From: Oscillospiraceae bacterium
GTDB lineage: Bacteria > Bacillota > Clostridia > Oscillospirales > Oscillospiraceae
Direction: 5' to 3'
Assembly (NCBI GenBank): GCA_028691385.1
Contig: JAQUZL010000030.1
Span: 1-16,379, forward strand
DNA: 16,379 bases
The notes beneath the pieces are model-generated. The model made no database searches, had not been told where the DNA came from, and worked only from the letters and a program-made list of their open reading frames with translations. Positions 1 to 5,870 of the stretch are shown piece after piece. A program made the translations under genes and the position numbers. Position 1 is the first letter of the stretch, and every line of letters starts with the position of its first letter.

Positions 1-839
1 CTTATCCCTATTTTGCCTTCAACTTCACCCTTGCCGGCTATCCGCTGACGTTTCTCACCATGCTGGTGGTTTCCATCAGCACGGGCACTCTGGTTTCCGG
101 CAACAAGGAGCATGAAAAAATGCGTCTGGAAACCGAGCGGGAGAAAATGCGAGCCAACCTGCTGCGCGCGGTGTCCCACGATCTGCGCACGCCGCTCACC
201 GCCATCATCGGCACCATCAACACGGTGCTTGAGAACGACGAGGCGCTCTCGCGCGAAACAAAAACCAAGCTGCTTTCCGGCGCGCGGGAGGATACTCAGT
301 GGCTGATTCGCATGGTGGAAAATCTGCTCTCCATCACCCGCATCGAGGGGCAGGACGCCAAAATTGAGAAGCAGCCGGAGGCGGTGGAAGAGGTGCTGGG
401 CGAAGCGGTGCGAAAATTTCGCAAGCAATGTCCTGGGCTGATTGTCCATGTCAGCGTGCCGGACGACTTGCTCATGGTGCCGATGGACGCAATCCTCATT
501 GAGCAGGTGCTGCTCAATCTGATGGAAAACGCGGCCGAGCATGGCCAGACGGTTTCTGAAATCAATGTTTCGGTAATTTCGCGGGGACGCTTCGCCGTGT
601 TTTCGGTGATCGACAACGGCGTGGGGCTGGATCTCAAGGAGCTGCCGCGGCTCTTCAGCGGCTATCTGGGAACCGCTGTGCACAGCGGCGGCGCAGACAG
701 TAAGCGCAACATGGGCATCGGCCTTTCCGTCTGCACCACCATCATCCATGCCCATGGCGGACAGATCAGCGCAGAAAATGTGGCGGGCGGCGGTGCGGCA
801 TTCCGGTTTACCCTGCCTCTGGAGGACGAAACATGTTAA
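1..839 (+). CDS. kdpD: KdpD-like sensor histidine kinase, C-terminal part (5' end outside window)
   Basis: This is the 3' end of a membrane sensor kinase that phosphorylates the KdpE-like regulator downstream; in the Kdp system this pair controls high-affinity K+ uptake. The frame is open from base 3 without a start, so the gene begins upstream. The first ~30 residues are hydrophobic with a GYPLTF motif, resembling the last membrane segment of the KdpD DUF4118 region. A short charged coiled-coil linker follows, then the HisKA box SHDLRTPL (phospho-acceptor His codon at 177-179). The HATPase domain shows the N-box (NLMENAAEHG), G1 (DNGVGLD) and G2 (MGIGLS) motifs. The linker leaves no room for the GAF-like domain found between membrane region and HisKA in E. 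coli KdpD, so this is a shorter type. The stop overlaps the kdpE start by 7 nt (ATGTTAA), indicating translational coupling. The Kdp assignment rests on the membrane motif and the partner. Confidence 0.85.
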   Translation, partial: YPYFAFNFTLAGYPLTFLTMLVVSISTGTLVSGNKEHEKMRLETEREKMRANLLRAVSHDLRTPLTAIIGTINTVLENDEALSRETKTKLLSGAREDTQWLIRMVENLLSITRIEGQDAKIEKQPEAVEEVLGEAVRKFRKQCPGLIVHVSVPDDLLMVPMDAILIEQVLLNLMENAAEHGQTVSEINVSVISRGRFAVFSVIDNGVGLDLKELPRLFSGYLGTAVHSGGADSKRNMGIGLSVCTTIIHAHGGQISAENVAGGGAAFRFTLPLEDETC

Positions 840-1537
840 AAGACACCATATTAATCTGCGAGGATGAGCGCAGCATTTCCAACTTTATCAGCACGGTGCT
901 CACCACCAACGGCTACGAGGTGCTCGTGACCGAAACCGGCGCCAGCGCCTACACCCTCATCACCTCCCGCTGCCCGGATTTGGTGCTGCTGGATCTCGGG
1001 CTGCCGGACATGGACGGCTTGGACATCATCCGCGCGGTGCGCGAATGGTCGCAGATGCCGATTATTGTGGTGAGCGCGCGCATGCGGGAAAAAGACAAGG
1101 TGGAGGCGCTGGATTTGGGCGCGGACGACTATATTGCCAAGCCGTTCGGCACGTCGGAGCTGCTCGCGCGCATCCGCACCGCCCTGCGCCACACCCGCAC
1201 CCGCGCGGAAAACGCATCCATCGCCCAATCCGGCGTTTTTCAGACGGGCGAGCTGCGCATTGACTATGACAAGCGCTTGGTATTTCTGCGGGACGAGGAT
1301 GTGCACCTCACGCAGAGCGAATATAAAATTGTGGCCATGCTGGGAAAATCCGCCGGCAAGGTGCTGACCTATGACGCCATTTTGCGGGAGCTTTGGGGCC
1401 CGGGCGCTACGCGGAACAACCAGATTCTCCGGGTCAACATGGCCAACATTCGGCGCAAAATCGAAGAAAACCCGGCAGAGCCATCCTACATCTTCACCGA
1501 AATCGGCGTGGGCTATCGCATGGCGGACGGAGAATAG
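833..1537 (+). CDS. kdpE: KdpE-like OmpR-family response regulator
   Basis: This is a 234-residue DNA-binding response regulator, the likely partner of the overlapping sensor kinase and, by family, an activator of K+-transport genes. The receiver domain (about residues 4-118) has the acidic pair E10-D11, phospho-acceptor D54 in LLDLGLPDMDG, S81 and K103 (KPF). The C-terminal winged helix (about 135-232) contains LTQSEYKIVAML, a WGPG turn and the ending TEIGVGYRMAD, as in KdpE. Length is normal for the OmpR/PhoB family. The ATG lies inside the end of the kinase gene (ATGTTAA overlap), so coupling is likely. A strong hairpin follows directly after the stop. The structural kdp genes are not in the window, so the Kdp role is inferred from similarity. 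Confidence 0.87.
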   Translation: MLKDTILICEDERSISNFISTVLTTNGYEVLVTETGASAYTLITSRCPDLVLLDLGLPDMDGLDIIRAVREWSQMPIIVVSARMREKDKVEALDLGADDYIAKPFGTSELLARIRTALRHTRTRAENASIAQSGVFQTGELRIDYDKRLVFLRDEDVHLTQSEYKIVAMLGKSAGKVLTYDAILRELWGPGATRNNQILRVNMANIRRKIEENPAEPSYIFTEIGVGYRMADGE

Positions 1538-1538
1538 A

Positions 1539-1569
1539 AAAGTCCCCGCCCTTCCAAGGCGGGGACTTT
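1539..1569. terminator. Probable bidirectional intrinsic terminator
   Basis: A perfect 12-bp stem (AAAGTCCCCGCC, 7-nt loop, GGCGGGGACTTT) sits between the convergent kdpE-like gene (stop at 1537) and the small minus-strand gene (stop at 1588). Read on the minus strand it is followed by TTTTCTATT. On the plus strand only the TTT of the stem is present. It probably ends transcription from both sides, more strongly for the minus strand. Confidence 0.75.
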
Positions 1570-1587
1570 ATGAATCTGCGTAACGGC

Positions 1588-1866
1588 TCAGGATATCGCA
1601 GCCGCGATCACCTTTCCGAACATGCGCATTTCCACCGCATCAAGCGTGCTGCCTTCCTCTGCGGTGATGTGCTTTTGGACGGTGACGACATACCCGATGC
1701 CATAATACTGCCCGCTGCCGCCATCGTCTGCCGTGGCGCCGGCGAAAACGAAAATCGGCTCCTTCAGATTGCTGCAACGGATAAAATCTGTGCAAAACGC
1801 GCCAAAATATAGTGCAATCAGCCCCCCAGCACCAGAAGCAGTGCATGTCGCGACTTTTTCATACAT
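1588..1866 (-). CDS. Small hypothetical protein (92 aa)
   Basis: I do not recognise this gene with confidence. The ATG at 1866 is chosen because a strong GGAGGGG ribosome binding site lies 5 nt upstream; a longer reading from 1926 has no such site. The product starts MYEKVATCTASGAGGL. It has a moderately hydrophobic stretch (GGLIALYFGAFC, residues ~15-26) and then a beta-rich part with GGSGQYYGIGYVVTV, ending EMRMFGKVIAAAIS. The YYGxGYxVxV...MFGK pattern feels like a small conserved clostridial family, but I cannot name it. It lies 64 nt after queT on the same strand and is probably cotranscribed with it, which would put it under the same preQ1 control. The strong ribosome binding site and the terminator right after its stop support a real gene. 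Confidence 0.6.
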   Translation of the reverse strand: MYEKVATCTASGAGGLIALYFGAFCTDFIRCSNLKEPIFVFAGATADDGGSGQYYGIGYVVTVQKHITAEEGSTLDAVEMRMFGKVIAAAIS

Positions 1867-1930
1867 AATTCCCCTCCAACGCCATTCTTTGGCGATTAGA
1901 CGAACTATAACTGAAAAAGTTCCCACTTAC

Positions 1931-2425
1931 TCACATGGCGGCGAGGCGGTTGCCGGTTTTGCTGCGGCGCAAAAACGTGAGCAGCGGCAGACCCAGTGCG
2001 TACATGACCACAAGCTCGCCGAAGCCGACCTGTGCGCCCATGGTGACAAAGCCGCTCCAAAATGCGTCCGGGGTATAGACCCAGGCAAGCTCCAGCCCCA
2101 CCAGAACTGCGTTGACAATCACCGTGGGTGCGGGGATGAACCAGCTTTTTTTGCAGCGCGCCGTCCACAGGCAGGCGATCAGTGTGGCGGCCGAGCCGAT
2201 CACCACGTCGATGGTGGAAACGGTGGAGAACAGGTTTGCCGCCAGGCAGCCCACAAACAGGCCAAGGCTTGTCACCGGCACGATGGCGGGCAAAATGCAA
2301 AGCGCCTCGGAGATGCGGAACTGAAACGGGCCATAGGCCATGAACGAGGTGGACACGGTGATGACCGCGTAGAGCGCGGCAATGATGCCGCAGAGCGAGA
2401 GCTGTTTGGTTGTGATTTTTTTCAT
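1931..2425 (-). CDS. queT: QueT family queuosine-precursor transporter (ECF S component)
   Basis: This is a predicted integral membrane substrate-binding subunit of an energy-coupling-factor transporter. It would take up a queuosine precursor (preQ1/preQ0 type) used for tRNA wobble modification, together with the shared ECF ATPases and T subunit encoded elsewhere. The 164-residue product has five to six hydrophobic segments. It carries QueT-like signatures: ALYAVITV near the N-terminus, YGPFQFRISEAL, GLFVGCLAANLFS, DVVIGSAATL and a C-terminal GELVVMYALGLPLL. Size is normal for the family. The ATG at 2425 follows GGAGG by 6 nt. The upstream ATG in frame at 2443 overlaps the leader terminator and is less likely. 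The leader carries a preQ1-I-like aptamer and a terminator, which independently supports the substrate assignment. Confidence 0.92.
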   Translation of the reverse strand: MKKITTKQLSLCGIIAALYAVITVSTSFMAYGPFQFRISEALCILPAIVPVTSLGLFVGCLAANLFSTVSTIDVVIGSAATLIACLWTARCKKSWFIPAPTVIVNAVLVGLELAWVYTPDAFWSGFVTMGAQVGFGELVVMYALGLPLLTFLRRSKTGNRLAAM

Positions 2426-2441
2426 GATTTTCCTCCAATGC

Positions 2442-2468
2442 AATAAAAAATGGACGCAAAGCGCCCAT
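2442..2468 (-). terminator. Intrinsic terminator of the queT riboswitch (expression platform)
   Basis: Minus-strand stem ATGGGCGC / GCGTCCAT (8 bp with one G-U pair) with a TTT loop is followed directly by five further T residues (2449-2445). It lies between the preQ1-like aptamer and the queT ribosome binding site, the position expected for an attenuator. A second, GC-rich hairpin (TGCCGCGC/GCGCGGCA, 2476-2493) separates it from the aptamer. Confidence 0.8.
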
Positions 2469-2497
2469 CACAAGTTGCCGCGCAAGCGCGGCAGATT

Positions 2498-2537
2498 CCG
2501 TAGTTTTGTTTTTAGACAGGATGGTTACGAACTGTCT
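2498..2537 (-). ncRNA. preQ1 class-I riboswitch aptamer (candidate)
   Basis: The minus-strand leader of queT holds a 6-bp stem AGACAG (2537-2532) / CTGTCT (2519-2514), whose loop begins TTCGTAACC. An A-rich tail follows (AAAAACAAAAC) and ends CTACGG. The loop CGTA (2529-2526) can pair with TACG (2502-2499) in the 3' tail, giving the H-type pseudoknot of preQ1-I aptamers. The conserved UUC at the loop start and the A-rich strand running along the stem groove fit the known consensus. These features were read by eye; no covariance model was run. Ligand binding would be expected to favour the downstream terminator and switch off precursor uptake. Confidence 0.82.
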
Positions 2538-2561
2538 TATGCACTTTTCGGAACTGGGACT

Positions 2562-2590
2562 ATCATACAGGAATTGGGGCAGTCCGTCAA
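2562..2590 (-). promoter_or_regulatory. Sigma-A type promoter of queT
   Basis: On the minus strand, -35 TTGACG (2590-2585) and -10 TATGAT (2567-2562) are separated by exactly 17 nt. Transcription would start near 2555, about 18 nt before the preQ1-like aptamer. The -35 box overlaps the loop and arm of the 16-bp inverted repeat at 2572-2608. Confidence 0.78.
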
Positions 2591-2608
2591 GTACGGACTG
2601 CCCCAATT
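2572..2608. terminator. 16-bp inverted repeat, possible terminator of the sugar-acid operon
   Basis: A perfect 16-bp stem, AATTGGGGCAGTCCGT with its exact complement, surrounds a 5-nt loop. It starts 13 nt beyond the stop of the hydroxyacid dehydrogenase gene. The position suggests a terminator, but no long T-run follows on either strand, so the role is uncertain. It also contains the -35 box of the queT promoter, so it could act as an operator or insulator. Confidence 0.5.
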
Positions 2609-2620
2609 TATGCTGAAAAA

Positions 2621-3568
2621 TCAGACTACGCGATTCAAAAGCGGCTCGCCCTTGGACAGCGCGGCAACGTTCTTTGCGCAGATCAGGCTGACCGCGCCGA
2701 CCGCTTCTTCGGAATACATGCCCATGTGGGGCGTAATCATGAAGTTGTCCAGCGTCAGCAGCGGACTATCCGGCGTGCATGGCTCGTGCTCCACCACGTC
2801 GATGGCAGCGCCTGCCAGATGCCCGGACTTCAGCGCGTCATACAGGTCGTTCTCATTGACCGTGCCGCCGCGGGAGGTGTTGACGAGATACGCGCCCTGC
2901 TTCATAGCGGCCATTTCCGGCGCTGCGATCATGTTGCGGGTTTCGTCGGTCAGCGGCAGGTGCATGGAGATGAGATCCGAGCCTGTGACGACCGCTTCCT
3001 TATCCGTCAGGGTGACATAGTCGGCAAATTCCGCCGGCACATCCTTCAGAAACGGATCATAGGCCAGCACCTTGCAGTCAAAGCCCTTGAGGCGGCGGGC
3101 GACATTTTTGGCGATGTTGCCAAAGCCGAACAGGCCGACGGTCATGTTGCAAAGATCGTGACCCATGAAGATTTTCCACTGTCCGGCGCGCACCGCGCGG
3201 TCAGACCGCGCCAGATTGCGCGTGGCGTTCAGCATCAGGCCGACGGCCAAATCCGCCACCGCGTTGGAGTTGGTGTTGGGGGTGTTGCACACCGGAATGC
3301 CAAGCGCCCGGCAGGTGTCCAGCGGGATGTTGTCCAGACCCGCGCCGTGCTTGCAGATGAGCTTCAGATTTTTGCACTTTTTCATCAGCTCCGACGGGAA
3401 ATCGTGCGCACCGATAATCAGCGCGTCAAACGTCGGCATGATCTGCTCGAACTCGGCCATGTCAAAATTGGTGCCGCGATTGACCATTTCCCAACCGGCG
3501 TCTTCCAGAATTTTCTTCGGCACATCATTGATCTTGCCGAACGAACGAGAAGTAACAAGTACTTTCAT
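2621..3568 (-). CDS. D-isomer-specific 2-hydroxyacid dehydrogenase (phosphoglycerate-dehydrogenase-like)
   Basis: This is a cytosolic NAD(P)-dependent dehydrogenase that interconverts a D-2-hydroxyacid and its 2-keto acid. The 315-residue product has the split substrate domain (1-~100 and ~290-315) around a Rossmann domain with GFGNIA at 148-153 and an acidic residue (D171) at the end of beta-2, favouring NAD. The catalytic triad is visible: R233 (NTSRGG), E262 (VVEHEP) and H281 (TPHMG). It lacks the C-terminal ACT domain of long SerA enzymes. It is the last gene of the aldolase-kinase operon: its ATG is 13 nt after the kinase stop, and AAGGAG lies 9 nt upstream, overlapping that stop. The context suggests a sugar-acid or ketoaldonate substrate rather than 3-phosphoglycerate, but the sequence does not fix the substrate. 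Confidence 0.88.
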   Translation of the reverse strand: MKVLVTSRSFGKINDVPKKILEDAGWEMVNRGTNFDMAEFEQIMPTFDALIIGAHDFPSELMKKCKNLKLICKHGAGLDNIPLDTCRALGIPVCNTPNTNSNAVADLAVGLMLNATRNLARSDRAVRAGQWKIFMGHDLCNMTVGLFGFGNIAKNVARRLKGFDCKVLAYDPFLKDVPAEFADYVTLTDKEAVVTGSDLISMHLPLTDETRNMIAAPEMAAMKQGAYLVNTSRGGTVNENDLYDALKSGHLAGAAIDVVEHEPCTPDSPLLTLDNFMITPHMGMYSEEAVGAVSLICAKNVAALSKGEPLLNRVV

Positions 3569-3581
3569 GAACTATTTCTCC

Positions 3582-4577
3582 TTAAAGATTGTGTTCCGCG
3601 CGATAGGCCAGGATTTTCCGGATGCCCTTTGCCGCGAAACTCACACCGTCTTTGGCGGGAAGCCAGTGCACCTTATCAATGCAGGGGCTGCCGTCAAAAA
3701 TCGCCTGAAACATATCATACATGAACGAATCGCCCACGATGGCGACCTCGTGGCAGTCCTTCCAGACATTGCGGCAGTAATACTCCAGCGATTCGCGCAC
3801 GCCACCGTTTACCACGCCCTCGGCGTAGCAATAGCGCTCATTTTCCGTGCCGGTGTTGAAAATGCGCATGGCATGGGCAATGTAGATTGCGCGGGAAAAG
3901 CCGAACTGCAGCAGGTTGTTTGCGCCCTTGGAAACCATGGCGGCGTCGATGACCGGGTTTTCCACGGACAGCACCGGCGCGAGAATGGTTTCCGTTTTCA
4001 GCGCATGGAACGCTTCGCCGGTGAAGTTGGAAATGATGCCCACCAGGCTGTCGCCCTCCACATAGATCACGTGGGTATGGGAGCCGGGCAAAATCAGCGC
4101 GATCTTGCCGCCCGCGCCCATGGCCTTCAGATCGTCGATGGCGCCAAGCGCCTCCACTTCCTCGCCGCGGGTGTTGTTGGTAAAGGAAATATCGTCGCCC
4201 AGCGTCTTGATGCCGGGCACCAGATAGATGTCGCGGTCAAAAAGCTTGCTCTCATGGTAGCAATAGACATTGTGGGCAAACTGCTCCAGCGTCTGCGGCA
4301 GAACAATATGCGGAATCTCATACAGGCCGTAGGGGCTTGTAATCATGCCGGAGGCATAGATGCCCAGCACGCGATCCTCCGTGGCCTCGGTCTTGGCAAA
4401 GACCTCGTCATAGAGTTCTTTCAGCGCGCGAATGAGAACCAGATTGTTGCCCTCAATCGCGGAATCCCGAGATCCCACCGGCCGTTTGGCCGTGAAGCGG
4501 ATGTGATAGTTTTCATCGAGCAGGTAAACCCGGGAATTGGTCGTGCCGGAGTCAAAATAGATGACGTATTGATTCAT
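3582..4577 (-). CDS. dgoK: 2-dehydro-3-deoxygalactonokinase
   Basis: This is a predicted sugar-acid kinase that phosphorylates 2-dehydro-3-deoxy-galactonate at C6 with ATP, giving the substrate of the aldolase encoded just upstream. The 331-residue product has the actin/hexokinase-like phosphate-1 loop DSGTTNSR near the N-terminus. Family signatures follow: RGEEVEALGA, LPGSHTHVIYVEG (substrate/ATP region) and FTGEAFHALK. Length matches DgoK proteins. ATG at 4577 is used; a GTG two codons upstream (4583) lies 5 nt from GGAGAGG and could be the true start, giving 333 residues. The gene follows the aldolase by about 45 nt and is followed 13 nt later by the dehydrogenase, so all three form one operon. 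Galactonate dehydratase and a transporter are not present here, so the incoming sugar is not proven. Confidence 0.9.
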   Translation of the reverse strand: MNQYVIYFDSGTTNSRVYLLDENYHIRFTAKRPVGSRDSAIEGNNLVLIRALKELYDEVFAKTEATEDRVLGIYASGMITSPYGLYEIPHIVLPQTLEQFAHNVYCYHESKLFDRDIYLVPGIKTLGDDISFTNNTRGEEVEALGAIDDLKAMGAGGKIALILPGSHTHVIYVEGDSLVGIISNFTGEAFHALKTETILAPVLSVENPVIDAAMVSKGANNLLQFGFSRAIYIAHAMRIFNTGTENERYCYAEGVVNGGVRESLEYYCRNVWKDCHEVAIVGDSFMYDMFQAIFDGSPCIDKVHWLPAKDGVSFAAKGIRKILAYRAEHNL

Positions 4578-4626
4578 GTTCACAGATTCCTCTCCGGATT
4601 GTATCCAGCGTTTTATGCTTTTGCAA

Positions 4627-5280
4627 TCAGAAATCTTTCAGCGCATCCACATACTCTTTTGCAACTGCGGTAATCTCGTCAAACCGGCCCTCGTCCACCA
4701 GCTTTTTGCTGACCAGGTTGCCGCCGACGCCGACGCCGCAGCAGCCGGCCTTGAAGAACTCTGCGCAGTTCTGCGGATTGACGCTGCCGACAGCGGTCAT
4801 CGGGATGTGCTTCAGCGGGGACTTGATGGCCTTAATATAGGCCGCGCCCAGCACGCCTGCCGGGAACATCTTGACAATATCCGCGCCATAGCTGTAAGCC
4901 AGGGCAGCCTCGGTTGCGGTCATTGCGCCCGGGATGGAAACCTTGTCCAGCTTCTTGGTTTCTTTGATGACAGCCTCGTCCACGTTCGGGGAGATGATAT
5001 ACTCCGCGCCGGCCTCAACTGCCATATGAACCTGCTCAACGGACATGACGGTGCCTGCGCCCACGAAAATCTTATCCCCAAGATTCTCCTTGATGGCGCG
5101 GATGGAATCGAGCGTCGCCGAGAAATCGGCGGGGTTGCTCTGATCAAAGGTGACCTCGATGCAGTTCAGGCCGCCGGCATACATGGCGTTGGCCAGCTTC
5201 ACAATGTCCTTGCTCGGAATCCCACGAACAATCGCGATGACCTTTCCTTCCTTAATCTTGTCCAAAACAGCTTTCGACAT
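4627..5280 (-). CDS. KDPG/KDPGal aldolase (Eda/DgoA family)
   Basis: This is a class-I Schiff-base aldolase that cleaves 2-dehydro-3-deoxy-6-phospho-gluconate or -galactonate to pyruvate and glyceraldehyde 3-phosphate, the last step of the Entner-Doudoroff or De Ley-Doudoroff branch. The 217-residue TIM-barrel product shows IEVTF with E42, VGAGTV (73-78), SIPG (117-120) and the Schiff-base lysine K137 in IVKMFPA. The C-terminal phosphate-binding part reads TAVGSVNPQN...GVGVGGNL. ATG at 5280 is chosen because GGGAGG lies 9 nt upstream; a longer frame from 5310 would run through the operator. It is the first gene of the operon. Pairing with a DgoK-like kinase favours KDPGal, but the family is often dual-specific. 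Confidence 0.92.
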   Translation of the reverse strand: MSKAVLDKIKEGKVIAIVRGIPSKDIVKLANAMYAGGLNCIEVTFDQSNPADFSATLDSIRAIKENLGDKIFVGAGTVMSVEQVHMAVEAGAEYIISPNVDEAVIKETKKLDKVSIPGAMTATEAALAYSYGADIVKMFPAGVLGAAYIKAIKSPLKHIPMTAVGSVNPQNCAEFFKAGCCGVGVGGNLVSKKLVDEGRFDEITAVAKEYVDALKDF

Positions 5281-5308
5281 AATAAATTTCCTCCCAATCG
5301 GTAGTGTC

Positions 5309-5322
5309 ATTGGTTACCCAAT
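5309..5322 (-). promoter_or_regulatory. Palindromic operator-like site in the aldolase operon leader
   Basis: Minus-strand ATTGGGTAACCAAT is a near-perfect palindrome (ATTGG / CCAAT, one mismatched pair in the centre). It lies about +7 to +20 from the predicted transcription start. TTGGT-NN-ACCAA-like sites are known for FadR-type GntR repressors of hexuronate genes (ExuR/UxuR type), which fits a sugar-acid operon. The regulator gene is not in the window. CGATTGGG occurs twice (5324-5317 and 5300-5293), the second copy running into the ribosome binding site. Confidence 0.55.
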
Positions 5323-5335
5323 CGTATTCGTATAG

Positions 5336-5365
5336 AGTATATCACAGCAAATATGGCGATGTAAA
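5336..5365 (-). promoter_or_regulatory. Sigma-A type promoter of the aldolase-kinase-dehydrogenase operon
   Basis: On the minus strand, -35 TTTACA (5365-5360) and -10 TATACT (5341-5336) are separated by 18 nt, with a start near 5329. It is divergent from the rpsF promoter at 5452, about 90 nt away. The palindrome at 5309-5322 lies just downstream, in a good position for repression. Confidence 0.68.
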
Positions 5366-5451
5366 TGTTCAACCTCGCCAAATCTAAGGAGCTGTTTTTG
5401 ACTGCTGCTGTTTTTTATGCTGCAGTTCTCATCATTTTATGAAAGAAATGT

Positions 5452-5480
5452 TTGACAAAGCTCTCTTTATCCGATATAAT
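5452..5480 (+). promoter_or_regulatory. Consensus sigma-A promoter of rpsF-ssb-rpsR
   Basis: Perfect -35 TTGACA (5452-5457) and perfect -10 TATAAT (5475-5480) with a 17-nt spacer predict a start near 5487. The strength fits an operon of ribosomal proteins and SSB. The leader to the rpsF ATG would be about 75 nt. Confidence 0.92.
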
Positions 5481-5487
5481 AATTTAG

Positions 5488-5533
5488 CCTGTCCAGAGGA
5501 CAGGTAGTCCTTGCCGTCTGCGCGACAGGCGGC
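5488..5533 (+). ncRNA. Structured rpsF leader, candidate S6:S18 autoregulatory element
   Basis: Two hairpins stand between the promoter and the rpsF ribosome binding site. The first is CCTGTCC (5488-5494), AGA loop, GGACAGG (5498-5504). The second is GCCGTCTG (5513-5520), CGCGA loop, CAGGCGGC (5526-5533, one G-U pair). GACAGG occurs again at 5524-5529, so CCTGTC (5488-5493) has two possible partners and the leader could refold. Leaders of rpsF operons in many bacteria bind the S6:S18 complex through a CCG-containing motif, and CCG is present here at 5514-5516. I could not verify the full consensus by eye. Confidence 0.5.
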
Positions 5534-5561
5534 CATACGTCCAAAAGGAGGTGCAAACAAC

Positions 5562-5858
5562 ATGGCTAAGATTTCCGCAAAGTACGAACTCCTCTACATC
5601 ATCGATTGCAAGACCGATGAAGAAGGTATCAAGGCAACCGTGGAAAAGTTCAAGGCAATGGTGGAAGCAGAAGGAACTCTCATGAGCATTGACGAGTGGG
5701 GCAAACGCCGCCTGGCGTACCCGATCAACGATGAAAACGAGGGGTATTACGTCCTGATGACTTTCGAATCCAAGCCCGAGCTTCCGGCTGAGCTGGACCG
5801 CGTGATGAAGATCACGGAGAACGTGATGCGTTCCCTGATCACCAGCATCGAAGAATAA
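5562..5858 (+). CDS. rpsF: 30S ribosomal protein S6
   Basis: This 98-residue protein of the small-subunit platform pairs with S18 on 16S rRNA. It starts MAKISAKYELLYII and shows the S6 pattern: the EGTLMSIDEWGKRRLAYPI region, then EGYYVLMTFES, and the C-terminal helix ENVMRSLI. Length is normal and there is no long acidic tail. The ATG follows AAGGAGG by about 10 nt; the longer frame from TTG 5511 runs through the structured leader and is rejected. It is the first gene of rpsF-ssb-rpsR and ends 12 nt before ssb. The codons are those of a highly expressed gene. The leader may carry feedback control by S6:S18. Confidence 0.97.
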   Translation: MAKISAKYELLYIIDCKTDEEGIKATVEKFKAMVEAEGTLMSIDEWGKRRLAYPINDENEGYYVLMTFESKPELPAELDRVMKITENVMRSLITSIEE

Positions 5859-5870
5859 GGAGGCGCGCAC

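Noticed and set aside
2426..2443. Upstream in-frame start for queT
   Set aside because: It overlaps the riboswitch terminator region and lacks a ribosome binding site; ATG 2425 has GGAGG at good spacing.
3165..4673. 502-codon plus-strand frame over the kinase and dehydrogenase
   Set aside because: It is antisense to two genes with complete catalytic motifs, and its product is not protein-family-like.
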